From NCBI GenBank assembly GCA_958352145.1, contig CATWNM010000007.1, positions 1 through 64,000 of the forward strand: 64,000 bases of DNA. Direction: 5' to 3'. The DNA comes from an uncultured Eubacteriales bacterium (GTDB lineage: Bacteria; Bacillota; Clostridia; Oscillospirales; CAG-272). The notes beneath the pieces were generated by a model. It was not told the DNA's origin and did no database searches. It worked only from the letters and a program-made list of their open reading frames with translations. A program made the translations under genes and the position numbers. Below, in pieces: positions 52,224 to 60,607 of the stretch. How positions within the stretch are numbered: the stretch's first letter is position 1; every line of letters begins with the position of its first letter.

Positions 52224-53296
52224 AGCGTCTCCTCGGATTTGAAATGATCTAGATTCTCCAGAACGGCCAGCAGCAATGCGCGCATGGAGAAGTAGTCCTC
52301 TCGGTCAATTACGCAGGCAGGCGAATGCAGGTACCGGGTCGGCGCTGAAAGCGCCATCGTGCGGACACCCGCGCCGCTTCTCTGAATATGCCCCGCGTCG
52401 TTGCCGCCCGAAACGTATTGCTTGATTTGAAACGGGATGCCCGCATGCTTTGCCGTCTCTATGGCAAAGCCGGTCAGCGCGCGGTCGTAAATCGTGCTGC
52501 GGTCCAGAAGCGAGATCACGCCGCCCTGACCCAAAGCGGCGACTCGTTTTGCGGGCGGCACTTCGGCAATGTCGGCGACCGCCGTGGTCTCCAGCACCAC
52601 GGCAAGCTGGGGCTCGATGCGCTTCGCCGCGGTTTTTGCGCCGGACAGGCCGGTTTCCTCGCGCACGCTGAAGCAAAAATAGAGATCGTAAGCGCCGCGT
52701 TGCGGCGCGGCATACAGCTTTCGCATGGTTTCAATCATCAGCGCGCAGCCCAGCCGGTCGTCGATCGCTTTGCCTTTGACGAGCCTATCTGCTTCGCCGA
52801 ACGCTGTAAATTCCGAGTCGAACACAGCAATGTCGCCGACGCCGCACAATGCTTGTGCTTCTTCGCGGCTGTGCGCGCCGATGGAAATATACATGTTCTC
52901 TTTTTTCGCGTAGGCTTCCCGTTCTTCTGCGCTTTGGAGGTGGATCGGCTTTGAAAGGATCACGCCGGACAGGGAAGGCGCGTTTTCGCGCAGGATCTGA
53001 ACCCGCTTGCCGCAGAGCACCGCATCGTCGATCCCGCCGAGCGCGCCGAATTTCAAAAAGCCGCTGGGCGTGATATCCGTAATCATAAAGCCGACTTCGT
53101 CCATATGTGCGCTGAGCATGACGCGTCCGCGCCCGCTGCCGCGGATGACCGCGGTCAGGCTGCCGAGCACATCGCAGGAATAGGTGTCGCAGCAATCCTT
53201 GATTTCTTGTTCGATCGCGTTGCGCACCGCGTCCTCAAAGCCGGACGGCCCGTCGGCTGCGCACAGCGCACGCAGCAGTTCGATTCCTTCATACAT
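52208..53296 (-). CDS. M42-family metallo-aminopeptidase
   Basis: 362 residues. Active-site pieces are complete: LSAHMDEVGF, KAIDDRLGC, VREETGLSGAKTAA, VVLETTAVAD and YLHSPACV supply the two-metal ligands and the catalytic glutamate. Family members form large tetrahedral peptidases that trim peptides from their N-terminus in the cytosol. It overlaps both neighbours (16 and 8 bp). Confidence 0.9.
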   Translation of the reverse strand: MYEGIELLRALCAADGPSGFEDAVRNAIEQEIKDCCDTYSCDVLGSLTAVIRGSGRGRVMLSAHMDEVGFMITDITPSGFLKFGALGGIDDAVLCGKRVQILRENAPSLSGVILSKPIHLQSAEEREAYAKKENMYISIGAHSREEAQALCGVGDIAVFDSEFTAFGEADRLVKGKAIDDRLGCALMIETMRKLYAAPQRGAYDLYFCFSVREETGLSGAKTAAKRIEPQLAVVLETTAVADIAEVPPAKRVAALGQGGVISLLDRSTIYDRALTGFAIETAKHAGIPFQIKQYVSGGNDAGHIQRSGAGVRTMALSAPTRYLHSPACVIDREDYFSMRALLLAVLENLDHFKSEETLCIKS

Positions 53297-54338
53297 GGGC
53301 GTATACCTCGCTCAGCTTTTCGGACGCGTACAGCGCCGAAAGCAGCTTTGCCGCGGCCAGAATATCGTCGGTGCAGGCGGTCTCGGCGGCGGTGTGCATG
53401 TTTAAAATCGGTATGCTGATGGTGGCGGTCGGTATCCCGCCGTGTGTGAGCGTCAAAAGGTCGGAGTTTGTGCCCGTGCGCTCGGGTTCCGCCGTTTTGC
53501 AAAGCGGAATGCCCGCCTGTTTTGCAAGCGCATAAATATGCGCGGCAAGCGCGCGTTGGTTTGCGGCCGTAACCGAGAGCATCAGTCCCTCGCCGAGGGC
53601 GGGGGTGTGCGCGGGCAGTTCCGGGCAGTCGGGCGCTCGGGCAAAGCCGGTGTCGAGAATCAAGGCAAGATCGGGACGGATGCCGTATGCCGCAGTAAAT
53701 GCGCCTGCGCCGCCCAGTTCTTCCCGCGCGGACAGGCAGAGGTAGAGATCAAAGCAAAGCGACAGATCTGAAACTGCAGCCGAAAAGAGCGCCGCGGCGC
53801 AGGACGCTTTGTTGTCCAGCCCTTTGCTGCATACGCAGTTTCCCGAAAGCTTTGTGAATCGCGGCGCATAGCCGACCGGCGAACCGACGCGGATCAGCGT
53901 TTCGAGTGTTTTTTGATCGTAGCCCGTATCAATCAAGAGTTCGCCGATTTTGGGCGCTTTGCCGCGGTCTGCCGCGCTCTTTAAGTGCGGTGGCGTGGAG
54001 GCGACGACGCCGAAAACCGGTTTTTTGCCGTATATGATTACATCGCCCGCCTGCATGGCTTTTGCGTCGAGTCCTCCGAGATTGGCCGCGCGCAGGAAGC
54101 CGTCCGGCAAAATTTCGCTCACCAGCATGCCGACTTCGTCAAAATGCGCGTCTACCATCAGCTTCGGCGCATTCGGGCGCGCGCTGCGGCGGACAAAGAT
54201 CAGGCTGCCGAGCGGCGTTTCAAATTGTTCGTCGAAATATGCGCCAAACGTATCAAAAAGCGTTTTTTTAGCCGTATATTCGCTGCCGGACACGCTCATT
54301 TGGGTACACAGCAGCCGGAGCAGTTCTTGAATTTCCAT
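53289..54338 (-). CDS. M42-family metallo-aminopeptidase
   Basis: 349 residues with complete M42 motifs: VDAHFDEVGM, KGLDNKASC, AREELGGAGA, LILDTGFA and LNMHTAAE. First of three tandem paralogues behind murD, separated from it by 3 bp. Two active and one degenerate copy could form mixed oligomers; this is inference. Confidence 0.9.
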   Translation of the reverse strand: MEIQELLRLLCTQMSVSGSEYTAKKTLFDTFGAYFDEQFETPLGSLIFVRRSARPNAPKLMVDAHFDEVGMLVSEILPDGFLRAANLGGLDAKAMQAGDVIIYGKKPVFGVVASTPPHLKSAADRGKAPKIGELLIDTGYDQKTLETLIRVGSPVGYAPRFTKLSGNCVCSKGLDNKASCAAALFSAAVSDLSLCFDLYLCLSAREELGGAGAFTAAYGIRPDLALILDTGFARAPDCPELPAHTPALGEGLMLSVTAANQRALAAHIYALAKQAGIPLCKTAEPERTGTNSDLLTLTHGGIPTATISIPILNMHTAAETACTDDILAAAKLLSALYASEKLSEVYAHV

Positions 54339-54341
54339 GTT

Positions 54342-55742
54342 TTAATCCTGAAAGGCATTTACGATTTCTTTGAATTTTTGGCCGCGCGCCTCAAAGTTGC
54401 AAAAGGCGTCGAACGAGGTGCAGGCGGGGGAGAGCAGAACGGTGTCCCCCGGGGCGGCCAAAGTGCGCGCCGCCTGCACTGCGTTTGTAAAATCTTCTTC
54501 TATCAGTATGGGAAGTTTGCCGGGTTTATATTCGGGTGCGTTCTGTACGGCGGCCAGAATCTGATCTTTTGCCTCGCCGGTCAGAATCAGCGCTTTGGCG
54601 CGCCGCAGAATTTCGGATGCAAGGCTATCGAACGGGACGTGTTTGTCGCGGCCGCCGCAGATCAAAATCGGCTTTTGCGGATAGGCGCCGAGCGCCGCCA
54701 TCGTGCGTGAGGGAGAAGAGTCAATAGAAGAGTTATAGTATTTTACGCCGCCGCATTCCCGCACGAATTCGTTGCGGTGCTCTACGCCGCCAAAGCTTTT
54801 GGCAAGCGCAGTCACATCCTCGTGGCCGGCGTATCCGAGCGTTAGACCGATCGCGCACATATAGTTTGCTATGTTGAAGTGACCGGGCAAACGAATGTCA
54901 GCGCAGCGCAAGAATGGCTCGCCATTGACTGTGATCACGCCGTTCGAATCGCAGATCATCGCTTTTGCAGAGCGTTCGGAAGACGTTGGTTCCAAAGAAA
55001 ATACGATTTCCTCAGCGCCGGTTTTGCCGATCTGCGCCGCAGTAAGCGCGTTGTCGGCGTTGAGCACTACGCGCTTTGTGCCGTGTTTATATACGTTCAG
55101 TTTCGCTTCTGTGTATTCCGCCATGTCCGTATGCCAGTTCAGGTGATTTGGCGTGATGTTGGTAATCGCTGCGGCAAACGCCGATTTTTGCATGGTCATC
55201 AGCTGGAAGCTGGACAGTTCCACCACGGCAAAGTCCTGTTCGGTCATCTCTTCAACGTGCGGAAGCAGCGGCGCGCCGATGTTGCCGCCGACATAGACCT
55301 TTCTGCCACGTCCCTCTCTTGCGGCTGCTGCCTCTAACATCTTATAGGTCAGCGTGGTCGTGGTGGTTTTACCGTCCGAGCCGGTAACGGCAAAGATTTT
55401 TGCGGGACAAAGCTCGAAAAACAGTTCCATTTCGGAAGAGAGGCGCGCGCCGTTTTTTACGGCGGCCACGATTTCCGGCAGATCCGGGCGGATGCCGGGC
55501 GACCGGAAGAGAATATCGCCGTCAAGGCTGTCGAGGTAGCGCGCGCCGCAGACGAACTGCACGCCGCGCGCGGCGTATTGAGCAAAAGGTTCTTTTGAGG
55601 GATCTATATCGCGCAGGTCGCGTGCTGTGACGCGCGCGCCGTGACGCAGCAGATAGTCGATTAGGGGCAGGTTGGAGACGCCGAGGCCGAGAACGGTGCA
55701 GCGTTTCCCGAAAACGTCGTAGGACAAAATCAAAGACCTCAT
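54342..55742 (-). CDS. murD: UDP-N-acetylmuramoyl-L-alanine--D-glutamate ligase
   Basis: Adds D-glutamate to UDP-MurNAc-L-Ala in peptidoglycan precursor synthesis. 466 residues with the Rossmann-like N-terminal domain (VLGLGVSNLPLIDYL), the ATP loop VTGSDGKTTTT near residue 118, FAVVELSSFQL, and the C-terminal ligase domain (YYNSSIDSSPSRTMAAL, LLSPACTSFDAFCNFEARG). First gene of the ten-gene operon, behind its own promoter; it is not with the other mur genes. Confidence 0.95.
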   Translation of the reverse strand: MRSLILSYDVFGKRCTVLGLGVSNLPLIDYLLRHGARVTARDLRDIDPSKEPFAQYAARGVQFVCGARYLDSLDGDILFRSPGIRPDLPEIVAAVKNGARLSSEMELFFELCPAKIFAVTGSDGKTTTTTLTYKMLEAAAAREGRGRKVYVGGNIGAPLLPHVEEMTEQDFAVVELSSFQLMTMQKSAFAAAITNITPNHLNWHTDMAEYTEAKLNVYKHGTKRVVLNADNALTAAQIGKTGAEEIVFSLEPTSSERSAKAMICDSNGVITVNGEPFLRCADIRLPGHFNIANYMCAIGLTLGYAGHEDVTALAKSFGGVEHRNEFVRECGGVKYYNSSIDSSPSRTMAALGAYPQKPILICGGRDKHVPFDSLASEILRRAKALILTGEAKDQILAAVQNAPEYKPGKLPILIEEDFTNAVQAARTLAAPGDTVLLSPACTSFDAFCNFEARGQKFKEIVNAFQD

Positions 55743-55769
55743 TTCTGCGTAAAAATGCTATACAAAATC

Positions 55770-55798
55770 ATTATATTATTTTACGCGGTCAAAAGCAA
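55770..55798 (-). promoter_or_regulatory. Promoter of the murD operon
   Basis: Minus-strand TTGCTT, 17-bp spacer, TATAAT, about 27 bp before the murD start. Confidence 0.65.
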
Positions 55799-55809
55799 TA
55801 CAAAACGGC

Positions 55810-55839
55810 AAAAAAGACCGGCGGCATTTGCCGCCGGTC
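55810..55839 (-). terminator. Terminator of rnpB
   Basis: A 9-bp GC-rich stem GACCGGCGG with its complement, followed on the minus strand by a TTTTTT run. It directly follows the RNase P RNA and precedes the murD promoter. Confidence 0.9.
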
Positions 55840-55840
55840 C

Positions 55841-56224
55841 TGCAACGCGGGGTTGTAAGCCGAGTTCTGTTGACGAAAAATCGTCCCGCAGTCATCTATC
55901 TTTGCAGGCCGTTGCCGGCCTGCTCGGGTATAAAAATACCGCTGCCACCTGGGAAAATGTGCCGGGCAGGCACTGCCTTTCGGCATTTCCCATACGGTGT
56001 TGCTTCGGATAGGGTTTACAGTTGCACACAGTTGCCTGTCGTGCCGGTGAGCTCTTACCTCGCCTTTCCATCCTTACCGCTTGCGCGGCGGTCTATTTCT
56101 GTTGCACTTTCCCTAAGGTCGCCCTCGGCGGACGTTATCCGTTATCCTGCCCTGTGAAGCTCGGACTTTCCTCGCGATAATACCTTTCGGCGACATATCG
56201 CGCGACTGCGCCGCCCGGTTGCGC
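55841..56224 (-). ncRNA. rnpB: RNase P RNA, bacterial class A
   Basis: The minus strand contains the conserved core segments GAGGAAAGTCCGAGCTTC, GGGTAAGG-like GCGGTAAGGATGGAAAGGCG, GAGGTAAGAGCTCACC, and near the 3' end the segments AGATGACTGCGG and AGAACTCGGCTTACA. GCAAC near the 5' end pairs with GTTGC near the 3' end to close P1. Ends are estimated from this pairing and the flanking promoter and terminator. It is the catalytic RNA that matures tRNA 5' ends. Confidence 0.95.
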
Positions 56225-56228
56225 TGTC

Positions 56229-56257
56229 ATTATAAACGTTTTTCCCGGCTTTGTCAA
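56229..56257 (-). promoter_or_regulatory. Consensus promoter of rnpB
   Basis: Minus-strand TTGACA, 17-bp spacer, TATAAT: a perfect sigma-A match placed about 7 bp before the RNase P RNA 5' end, as expected for a strongly expressed stable RNA. Confidence 0.9.
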
Positions 56258-56271
56258 GGCTATGGACGCTT

Positions 56272-57093
56272 TTATCCGGCGTTTTGCTTTTTGGAAGCTC
56301 TGCCAACCGCAAATAAAGCGGCCGCCGCGATTGCGGCGCAGGCGGTAACGGCGGCGACGGCGATCCAGTTTGCGGAAGCGATCTGCGTGATGTCGAATTC
56401 GCCGGTCTCTGCATTTTGCAGCTTGGAAAAGATTGCGGCGACGTCGAAGATCAGCGCGCCCGTGCAGGCAAGCCCCGCAAGGATCGTCCAGACGCTGCGC
56501 CGGGCGGCGACGGTCTCTGTCCGGGCCGTACGAACCGGCAGATCGGCGTGAAAGTCAATCATGGAGCCTATGTAGACCGAGACCAGAACCATGATGAGCG
56601 TTTCCGGCAGCATATAGGTCGCATTGTAGATAAAGGAGTAGATCAGCGCCGCCTTGGTCGGAATGGAGATACCCGCCCATACGGTGGCGCCGGACAGAAC
56701 ATGGCAGGCGTATCGGAGCAGGCAGACGAGCAGGGAGCCTGCCGCCAGCGCTGAAGACTGGTTTTTGATACGGCCGCGGAATATGCCGCCAAGCCCGGTG
56801 ACCGCATAGGCAATCACGTAATCGAGCAGGATCACGGCGACGATGCTCTGCCATGTGGTGACATAGGAGAGGGAGGAGAGTCCGGTCAGCTGTTGGATGA
56901 TGCCGTAGACAAGTCCGGCGGCGCAGCCCCAGCGCAGTCCGAAACGGTAAGAGAGGATCACGATGGGAAACATGGATGCGATCGTAATAGAACCGCCATA
57001 AGGCAGATCTACCAGCTTGATCAGGCTGAGGATCGTGGCGAGCGCGATCAGAATCGCACTCTCTACAAGCGCGCGTGTTTTGGTGTTTTTCAT
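56272..57093 (-). CDS. thiT: Thiamine-specific ECF transporter S component
   Basis: 273 residues with six hydrophobic segments at about 1-190. RALVESAILIALATILSLIK at the start, DLPYGGSITIASMFPI, and the thiamine-pocket region around WQSIVAVILLDYVIAYA match ThiT (YuaJ). The extra C-terminal 80 residues form two more hydrophobic segments unlike the usual 190-residue protein. The ATG at 57093 has GGAGG eight bases upstream; a longer reading frame from 57150 would run through the regulatory hairpin. Works with the general ECF module, not encoded here. Confidence 0.9.
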   Translation of the reverse strand: MKNTKTRALVESAILIALATILSLIKLVDLPYGGSITIASMFPIVILSYRFGLRWGCAAGLVYGIIQQLTGLSSLSYVTTWQSIVAVILLDYVIAYAVTGLGGIFRGRIKNQSSALAAGSLLVCLLRYACHVLSGATVWAGISIPTKAALIYSFIYNATYMLPETLIMVLVSVYIGSMIDFHADLPVRTARTETVAARRSVWTILAGLACTGALIFDVAAIFSKLQNAETGEFDITQIASANWIAVAAVTACAAIAAAALFAVGRASKKQNAG

Positions 57094-57161
57094 GGAAAAA
57101 ACCTCCGTAAAATAAATTCCGCACAGACATATGTCCGTGCGGAAATACATTACGGGTGTAA

Positions 57162-57250
57162 ATATATCTCCCTACGACGGCATTATCCGTATCAGGTAAA
57201 GGGTTCGAACTTGCGTTCATCTCAGCCGTTTCCAGCACCCCCGACATATT
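57162..57250 (-). promoter_or_regulatory. TPP riboswitch (THI element)
   Basis: The minus strand shows the signature pieces in order: GGGGGTGC, GGCTGAGATGAA, ACCCTTTACCTGAT, CGGATAATGCC and CGTAGGGA. ATATGTC and GAGATAT can close P1. Downstream, a palindrome CCGCACGGACAT/ATGTCTGTGCGG at about 57119-57142 likely acts as expression platform before the thiT ribosome site. Thiamine pyrophosphate should turn off thiT. Confidence 0.95.
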
Positions 57251-57266
57251 CTGTTTGGTCGGCTTG

Positions 57267-57295
57267 ATTATAGGACAAACTTCGCGCTTTGTCAA
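57267..57295 (-). promoter_or_regulatory. Consensus promoter of the TPP riboswitch-thiT unit
   Basis: Minus-strand TTGACA, 17-bp spacer, TATAAT, ending about 17 bp before the riboswitch. Confidence 0.85.
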
Positions 57296-57298
57296 TAG

Positions 57299-57955
57299 TT
57301 AGCCGATATTTTTCGCAATTTCATAAATTTCGGCCGGTGTGGACGCGATGGCTTCCGCGCCGTTTTGCAGAAGAATTTCCGGACTCTTGTAGCCGTAGCC
57401 GGCGCCGATGGGATGCATGCCCGCGTTTTTACCGGTCTGCATGTCGATGTGCGAGTCGCCGACAAAACAGATTTCCCCGCAGGAAAGGCCGAAAATTTCG
57501 GCAATTTTGAGCGCTGCCGCCGGGTCGGGCTTTAGCGGTTCGTTTTGCACGCCCCATATCGGATCAAAAACGCCCTTGCCGAAAATCTGCTCGACGAGAA
57601 GCACGGCGGCGCGGTGCGCCTTGTTGGTCAGTACGGCGGTTTTGCAGCCGTCTCGTTTCATTTGCAGGATGGTTTCCGGCATGCCGGGAAAGGCGGTCTT
57701 TGTGTTCATGTACTCGTCTTCATAATCGGAAATATAGTATTTTGTGGCTTCGTCGATCGTTTCCTTGTCGGTTCCTTCGGGGAACGTGCGGAGCACAAAA
57801 TTTCGCGGCCCGTCGTTGATGCCGCGCAGAACTTCTTTTCGTCCGATGGGATCGAGCCCGAACCGCGCGCGGGTCCGGTTCATGGCGCGGTTGAGTTCGG
57901 GCAGCGTGTCGGCCAGCGTGCCGTCCAGGTCAAATATAAATCCTTTAATGCGCAT
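57299..57955 (-). CDS. HAD-family hydrolase, phosphoglycolate-phosphatase-like
   Basis: 218 residues from the ATG at 57955 (GGAGG six bases upstream). HAD motifs: I FDLDGTLADT, II VLTNKAHR, III KPDPAAALK and IV FVGDSHIDMQTGKNAG; an alpha-helical cap lies between I and II. Most similar in layout to Gph/PgmB-type phosphatases. Physiological substrate uncertain. Single gene with its own strong promoter; its stop lies 4 bp from the thiT promoter. Confidence 0.88.
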   Translation of the reverse strand: MRIKGFIFDLDGTLADTLPELNRAMNRTRARFGLDPIGRKEVLRGINDGPRNFVLRTFPEGTDKETIDEATKYYISDYEDEYMNTKTAFPGMPETILQMKRDGCKTAVLTNKAHRAAVLLVEQIFGKGVFDPIWGVQNEPLKPDPAAALKIAEIFGLSCGEICFVGDSHIDMQTGKNAGMHPIGAGYGYKSPEILLQNGAEAIASTPAEIYEIAKNIG

Positions 57956-58032
57956 AGGAGTCCTCCAAGTTTTCTGCGCGTCTGCACGCAGCACGGTATC
58001 CGAAAACAGTATACCATAGTTTATTTCAATTT

Positions 58033-58061
58033 ATTATAGTGCGGCGCCGGCGTCCTGTCAA
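58033..58061 (-). promoter_or_regulatory. Consensus promoter of the HAD phosphatase gene
   Basis: Minus-strand TTGACA, 17-bp GC-rich spacer, TATAAT, about 78 bp before the ATG. Confidence 0.8.
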
Positions 58062-58152
58062 GAAACCGCCTTTTTTTCGGCACCTTGACATAAATCTTTC
58101 GCTTCGTGGCAAAAATTTTGGCGGATAGTCCATTTTCATTTCAAAGCGTATG

Positions 58153-58161
58153 TGCTATAAT
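58153..58161 (+). promoter_or_regulatory. Extended -10 promoter of typA
   Basis: TGCTATAAT is an extended -10 element; no good -35 box is seen 17 bp upstream. It lies about 85 bp before the typA start. Confidence 0.5.
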
Positions 58162-58245
58162 AATAAAGTTATCGACATGGAATTTTAGAACGTTCGAACG
58201 CAGGAAACGGCGCTTTGCGCCTGATTGAATAGAGGTAGAAACAAA

Positions 58246-60075
58246 GTGGTAAGAGAAGATTTGAGAAACATTGCGATCATTGCGCATGTTGACCACGGCA
58301 AGACCACGCTCGTGGACGAGATGCTCCGGCAGGGCGGTATTTACCGGGAAAATCAGGCGATGACCGAGCGCGTTATGGACTCGGGCGATCTCGAACGGGA
58401 GCGGGGAATCACCATTCTCGCGAAAAATACGGCGGTGCATTACAACGGCGTCAAGATCAACATCGTCGATACGCCGGGGCACGCGGATTTTGGCGGCGAG
58501 GTCGAACGCATTTTGAAAATGGTGAACGGCGTTTTGCTGTTGGTAGACGCGGCAGAGGGGCCTATGCCGCAGACCCGGTTCGTGCTGGAGCGCGCGCTGC
58601 AGTTGAACCACCGCGTCATCGTCGTCATCAACAAGATCGACAAGCCGGACGCGCGCATAGCGGAAGTGCAGGACGAGATTCTCGAGCTTTTCTTCGAATT
58701 GAACGCGAATGACGAACAATTGGACAGCCCTATGGTATTTTGTTCGGGCAGAGCCGGTACGGCGTCGCTCGACCCGGAAATTCCGGGCACGGATTTGCGC
58801 CCGCTGTTCGATAAGATTTTGGAGTATATGCCGGCCCCGTCCGGGGATGAGGATGGGGAATTGCAGATGCTGGTTTCTTCGATCGATTACAACGATTATG
58901 TCGGCCGCATCGGTATCGGCCGGATCGAGCGGGGCGTGATCCGGCAGAATCAGGAGATCATGATCTCCAATTTCCACAGCAAGGACGCGCCGCGGCGTGC
59001 GAAAGTGGTCAGCGTCTATCAGATCGATGGTTTGACCCGCGTTCCGGTCGAAACGGCGAAAGTGGGCGATATCATTTGCTTTTGCGGCGCGGAAAATATC
59101 AATATCGGCGACACGGTGACGTCGCTTTCCTGCGTTGAACCTTTGGAGTTTGTCAAGGTCAGCGAGCCGACGATGGAAATGACGTTTTCGGTCAACGACA
59201 GCCCGTTTGCGGGCAAAGATGGCAAATATGTGACTTCCCGCCATCTGCGTGAGCGCCTGTACCGCGAGCTTTTGAAGGACGTGTCTCTTCGCGTCAGCGA
59301 TGGGGAGACGACGGAGAGCTTCAAGGTGGCAGGACGCGGGGAAATGCATCTTTCCATTTTGATCGAGACTATGCGCCGGGAGGGATATGAACTGGCGTGC
59401 AGTACGCCGCATGTGCTGTACCGGGAGATCGACGGCGTAAAATGCGAGCCGGTGGAGCGCGTCATCATCGACTGTCCGGACGCCTATAACGGCGCGGTCA
59501 TGGAGAAGCTCGGTTCCCGCAAAGGCGAGCTTGTCGCCATGGAGCCGCGCGGCAGCCGCACGAGACTGGAATATCTTGTGCCCTCGCGCTGCCTTTTCGG
59601 CTATCGCAGCGAGTTTCTCACAGACACGCACGGCGAGGGGATTCTCAATACGATTTTTGACAGCTATCAGCCGTATCGCGGCGAAGTGACTGTGCGTTTT
59701 ACCGGTTCGCTGGTCGCAAGCGAAGCGGGCGAGTCCACTTCTTACGGCGTGTTCAACGCGCAGGACCGCGGCCAGATGTTTATCGGCGCGCAGTGCCCCG
59801 TATATGAGGGAATGATCGTCGGTTCTTCTCCGAAGCAGGGGGACATCGTTGTGAATGTGTGCAAAAAGAAACATCTTACGGCGATCCGCAGTTCGGGCGC
59901 GGATGAAGCGCTTCGGCTGGTCACGCCGAAAATCATGAGTCTTGAGGAAGCGATCGAATATATCGCCGACGACGAATTGATTGAAGTCACGCCGAAAAAC
60001 GTCCGTTTGCGCAAACGTATTTTGAATACCGAACTGCGCCTCAAAGAAGAGGCCAAGCTCAAAAAGCAGCAGTAA
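58246..60075 (+). CDS. typA: Ribosome-associated translational GTPase TypA/BipA
   Basis: 609 residues. G1 IAHVDHGKTTL near residue 15, switch II VDTPGHADFGGEVER, NKIDKPDAR as G4 and GRAGTASL near G5, then EF-G-like domains and the TypA-specific C-terminal domain (RGQMFIGAQCPVYEGMIVG, KKKHLTAIRSSGADEALRL). The GTG at 58246 is chosen because AGAGGT lies nine bases upstream and the protein then begins VREDLRNIAIIAH. Assists ribosome assembly and stress translation in studied bacteria. Confidence 0.95.
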   Translation: MVREDLRNIAIIAHVDHGKTTLVDEMLRQGGIYRENQAMTERVMDSGDLERERGITILAKNTAVHYNGVKINIVDTPGHADFGGEVERILKMVNGVLLLVDAAEGPMPQTRFVLERALQLNHRVIVVINKIDKPDARIAEVQDEILELFFELNANDEQLDSPMVFCSGRAGTASLDPEIPGTDLRPLFDKILEYMPAPSGDEDGELQMLVSSIDYNDYVGRIGIGRIERGVIRQNQEIMISNFHSKDAPRRAKVVSVYQIDGLTRVPVETAKVGDIICFCGAENINIGDTVTSLSCVEPLEFVKVSEPTMEMTFSVNDSPFAGKDGKYVTSRHLRERLYRELLKDVSLRVSDGETTESFKVAGRGEMHLSILIETMRREGYELACSTPHVLYREIDGVKCEPVERVIIDCPDAYNGAVMEKLGSRKGELVAMEPRGSRTRLEYLVPSRCLFGYRSEFLTDTHGEGILNTIFDSYQPYRGEVTVRFTGSLVASEAGESTSYGVFNAQDRGQMFIGAQCPVYEGMIVGSSPKQGDIVVNVCKKKHLTAIRSSGADEALRLVTPKIMSLEEAIEYIADDELIEVTPKNVRLRKRILNTELRLKEEAKLKKQQ

Positions 60076-60082
60076 TATGCGC

Positions 60083-60200
60083 CTTTCGAAAAACTCTGTT
60101 TTTCGAAAGAAAAGACCGGTTCACTCGCGTCTTCGTGCCGCTTACGCGGCACTCGCGCAGCCACAAGGTGTAAAAAAGCTGGCAAAGCCGGCTTTTTTAC
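60083..60200 (+). repeat. Structured repeat with built-in terminator, copy 1 (after typA)
   Basis: Starts 8 bp after the typA stop. Three elements: hairpin CTTTCGAAAAAC/GTTTTTCGAAAG with a 3-nt loop, a middle segment with GGTTCACTCGCG and hairpin GTGCCGC-TTAC-GCGGCAC followed by AGCC-AAGGTG, and a terminator hairpin GTAAAAAAGCTGGC/GCCGGCTTTTTTAC (60170-60200). The same layout and several identical blocks recur at 61456-61583. The last hairpin probably terminates typA. Confidence 0.65.
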
Positions 60201-60247
60201 GAAACTTTATACGATTTTGTTTGTGGGAATATTTTTTTGACACACTA

Positions 60248-60280
60248 AGGCCGTCTGAAAACAAAGTTTTCAGACGGCCT
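60248..60280 (+). terminator. Bidirectional-looking terminator between typA and azlD
   Basis: A perfect 15-bp stem, AGGCCGTCTGAAAAC with its complement and a 3-nt loop, is followed by GTTTTA on the plus strand. It lies between convergent typA and azlD, ten bases beyond the azlD stop. Confidence 0.8.
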
Positions 60281-60289
60281 GTTTTATGG

Positions 60290-60607
60290 TTAGAACAGCA
60301 GCATACCCGCTTCCACTAAAAATACGGCGGCGCACGCGCCGGTCGCCACAGTCAAAAGCGCTTTGCCGCGATAGGCCAGAACAAGCGCGGCGGCAAGACC
60401 GGCGGCGGCTGACCAGATGCTGTTGGTCGCATAGAGGATCGCGGGGAACGTCATCGCCGCCAGCACCGTGTACGGCACGTAGTACAGAAAAGCGAAAAGA
60501 AAGCGGTTTTGTATCCGGCGCTTGACCAGAACGAACGGAACGGCGCGGATCAGATATGTAACGCCGGACATGACCAAGAGATAAGGAAGAAACGCAGAAA
60601 GCTCCAT
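60290..60607 (-). CDS. azlD: AzlD-type branched-chain amino acid exporter small subunit
   Basis: 105 residues with three to four hydrophobic segments. TYLIRAVPFVLVKRRIQNRFLFAF and YYVPYTVLAAMTFPAIL are typical of AzlD. Starts immediately after the azlC stop. Exports branched-chain amino acids or analogues together with AzlC in characterised relatives. Confidence 0.9.
   Translation of the reverse strand: MELSAFLPYLLVMSGVTYLIRAVPFVLVKRRIQNRFLFAFLYYVPYTVLAAMTFPAILYATNSIWSAAAGLAAALVLAYRGKALLTVATGACAAVFLVEAGMLLF

Noticed and set aside
58141..59874. A 577-codon open frame on the strand opposite typA
   Set aside because: It covers most of a clearly real typA gene and its protein has skewed His/Arg/Asp-rich composition. 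It arises because codon positions in this GC-rich gene avoid stops on the opposite strand. No ribosome site or homology seen.
60248..60280. Neisserial DNA as the source of the GCCGTCTGAA terminator
   Set aside because: Flanking genes are typical of Bacillota and no other copy of the word was noticed in the window, so chance is more likely than transfer.
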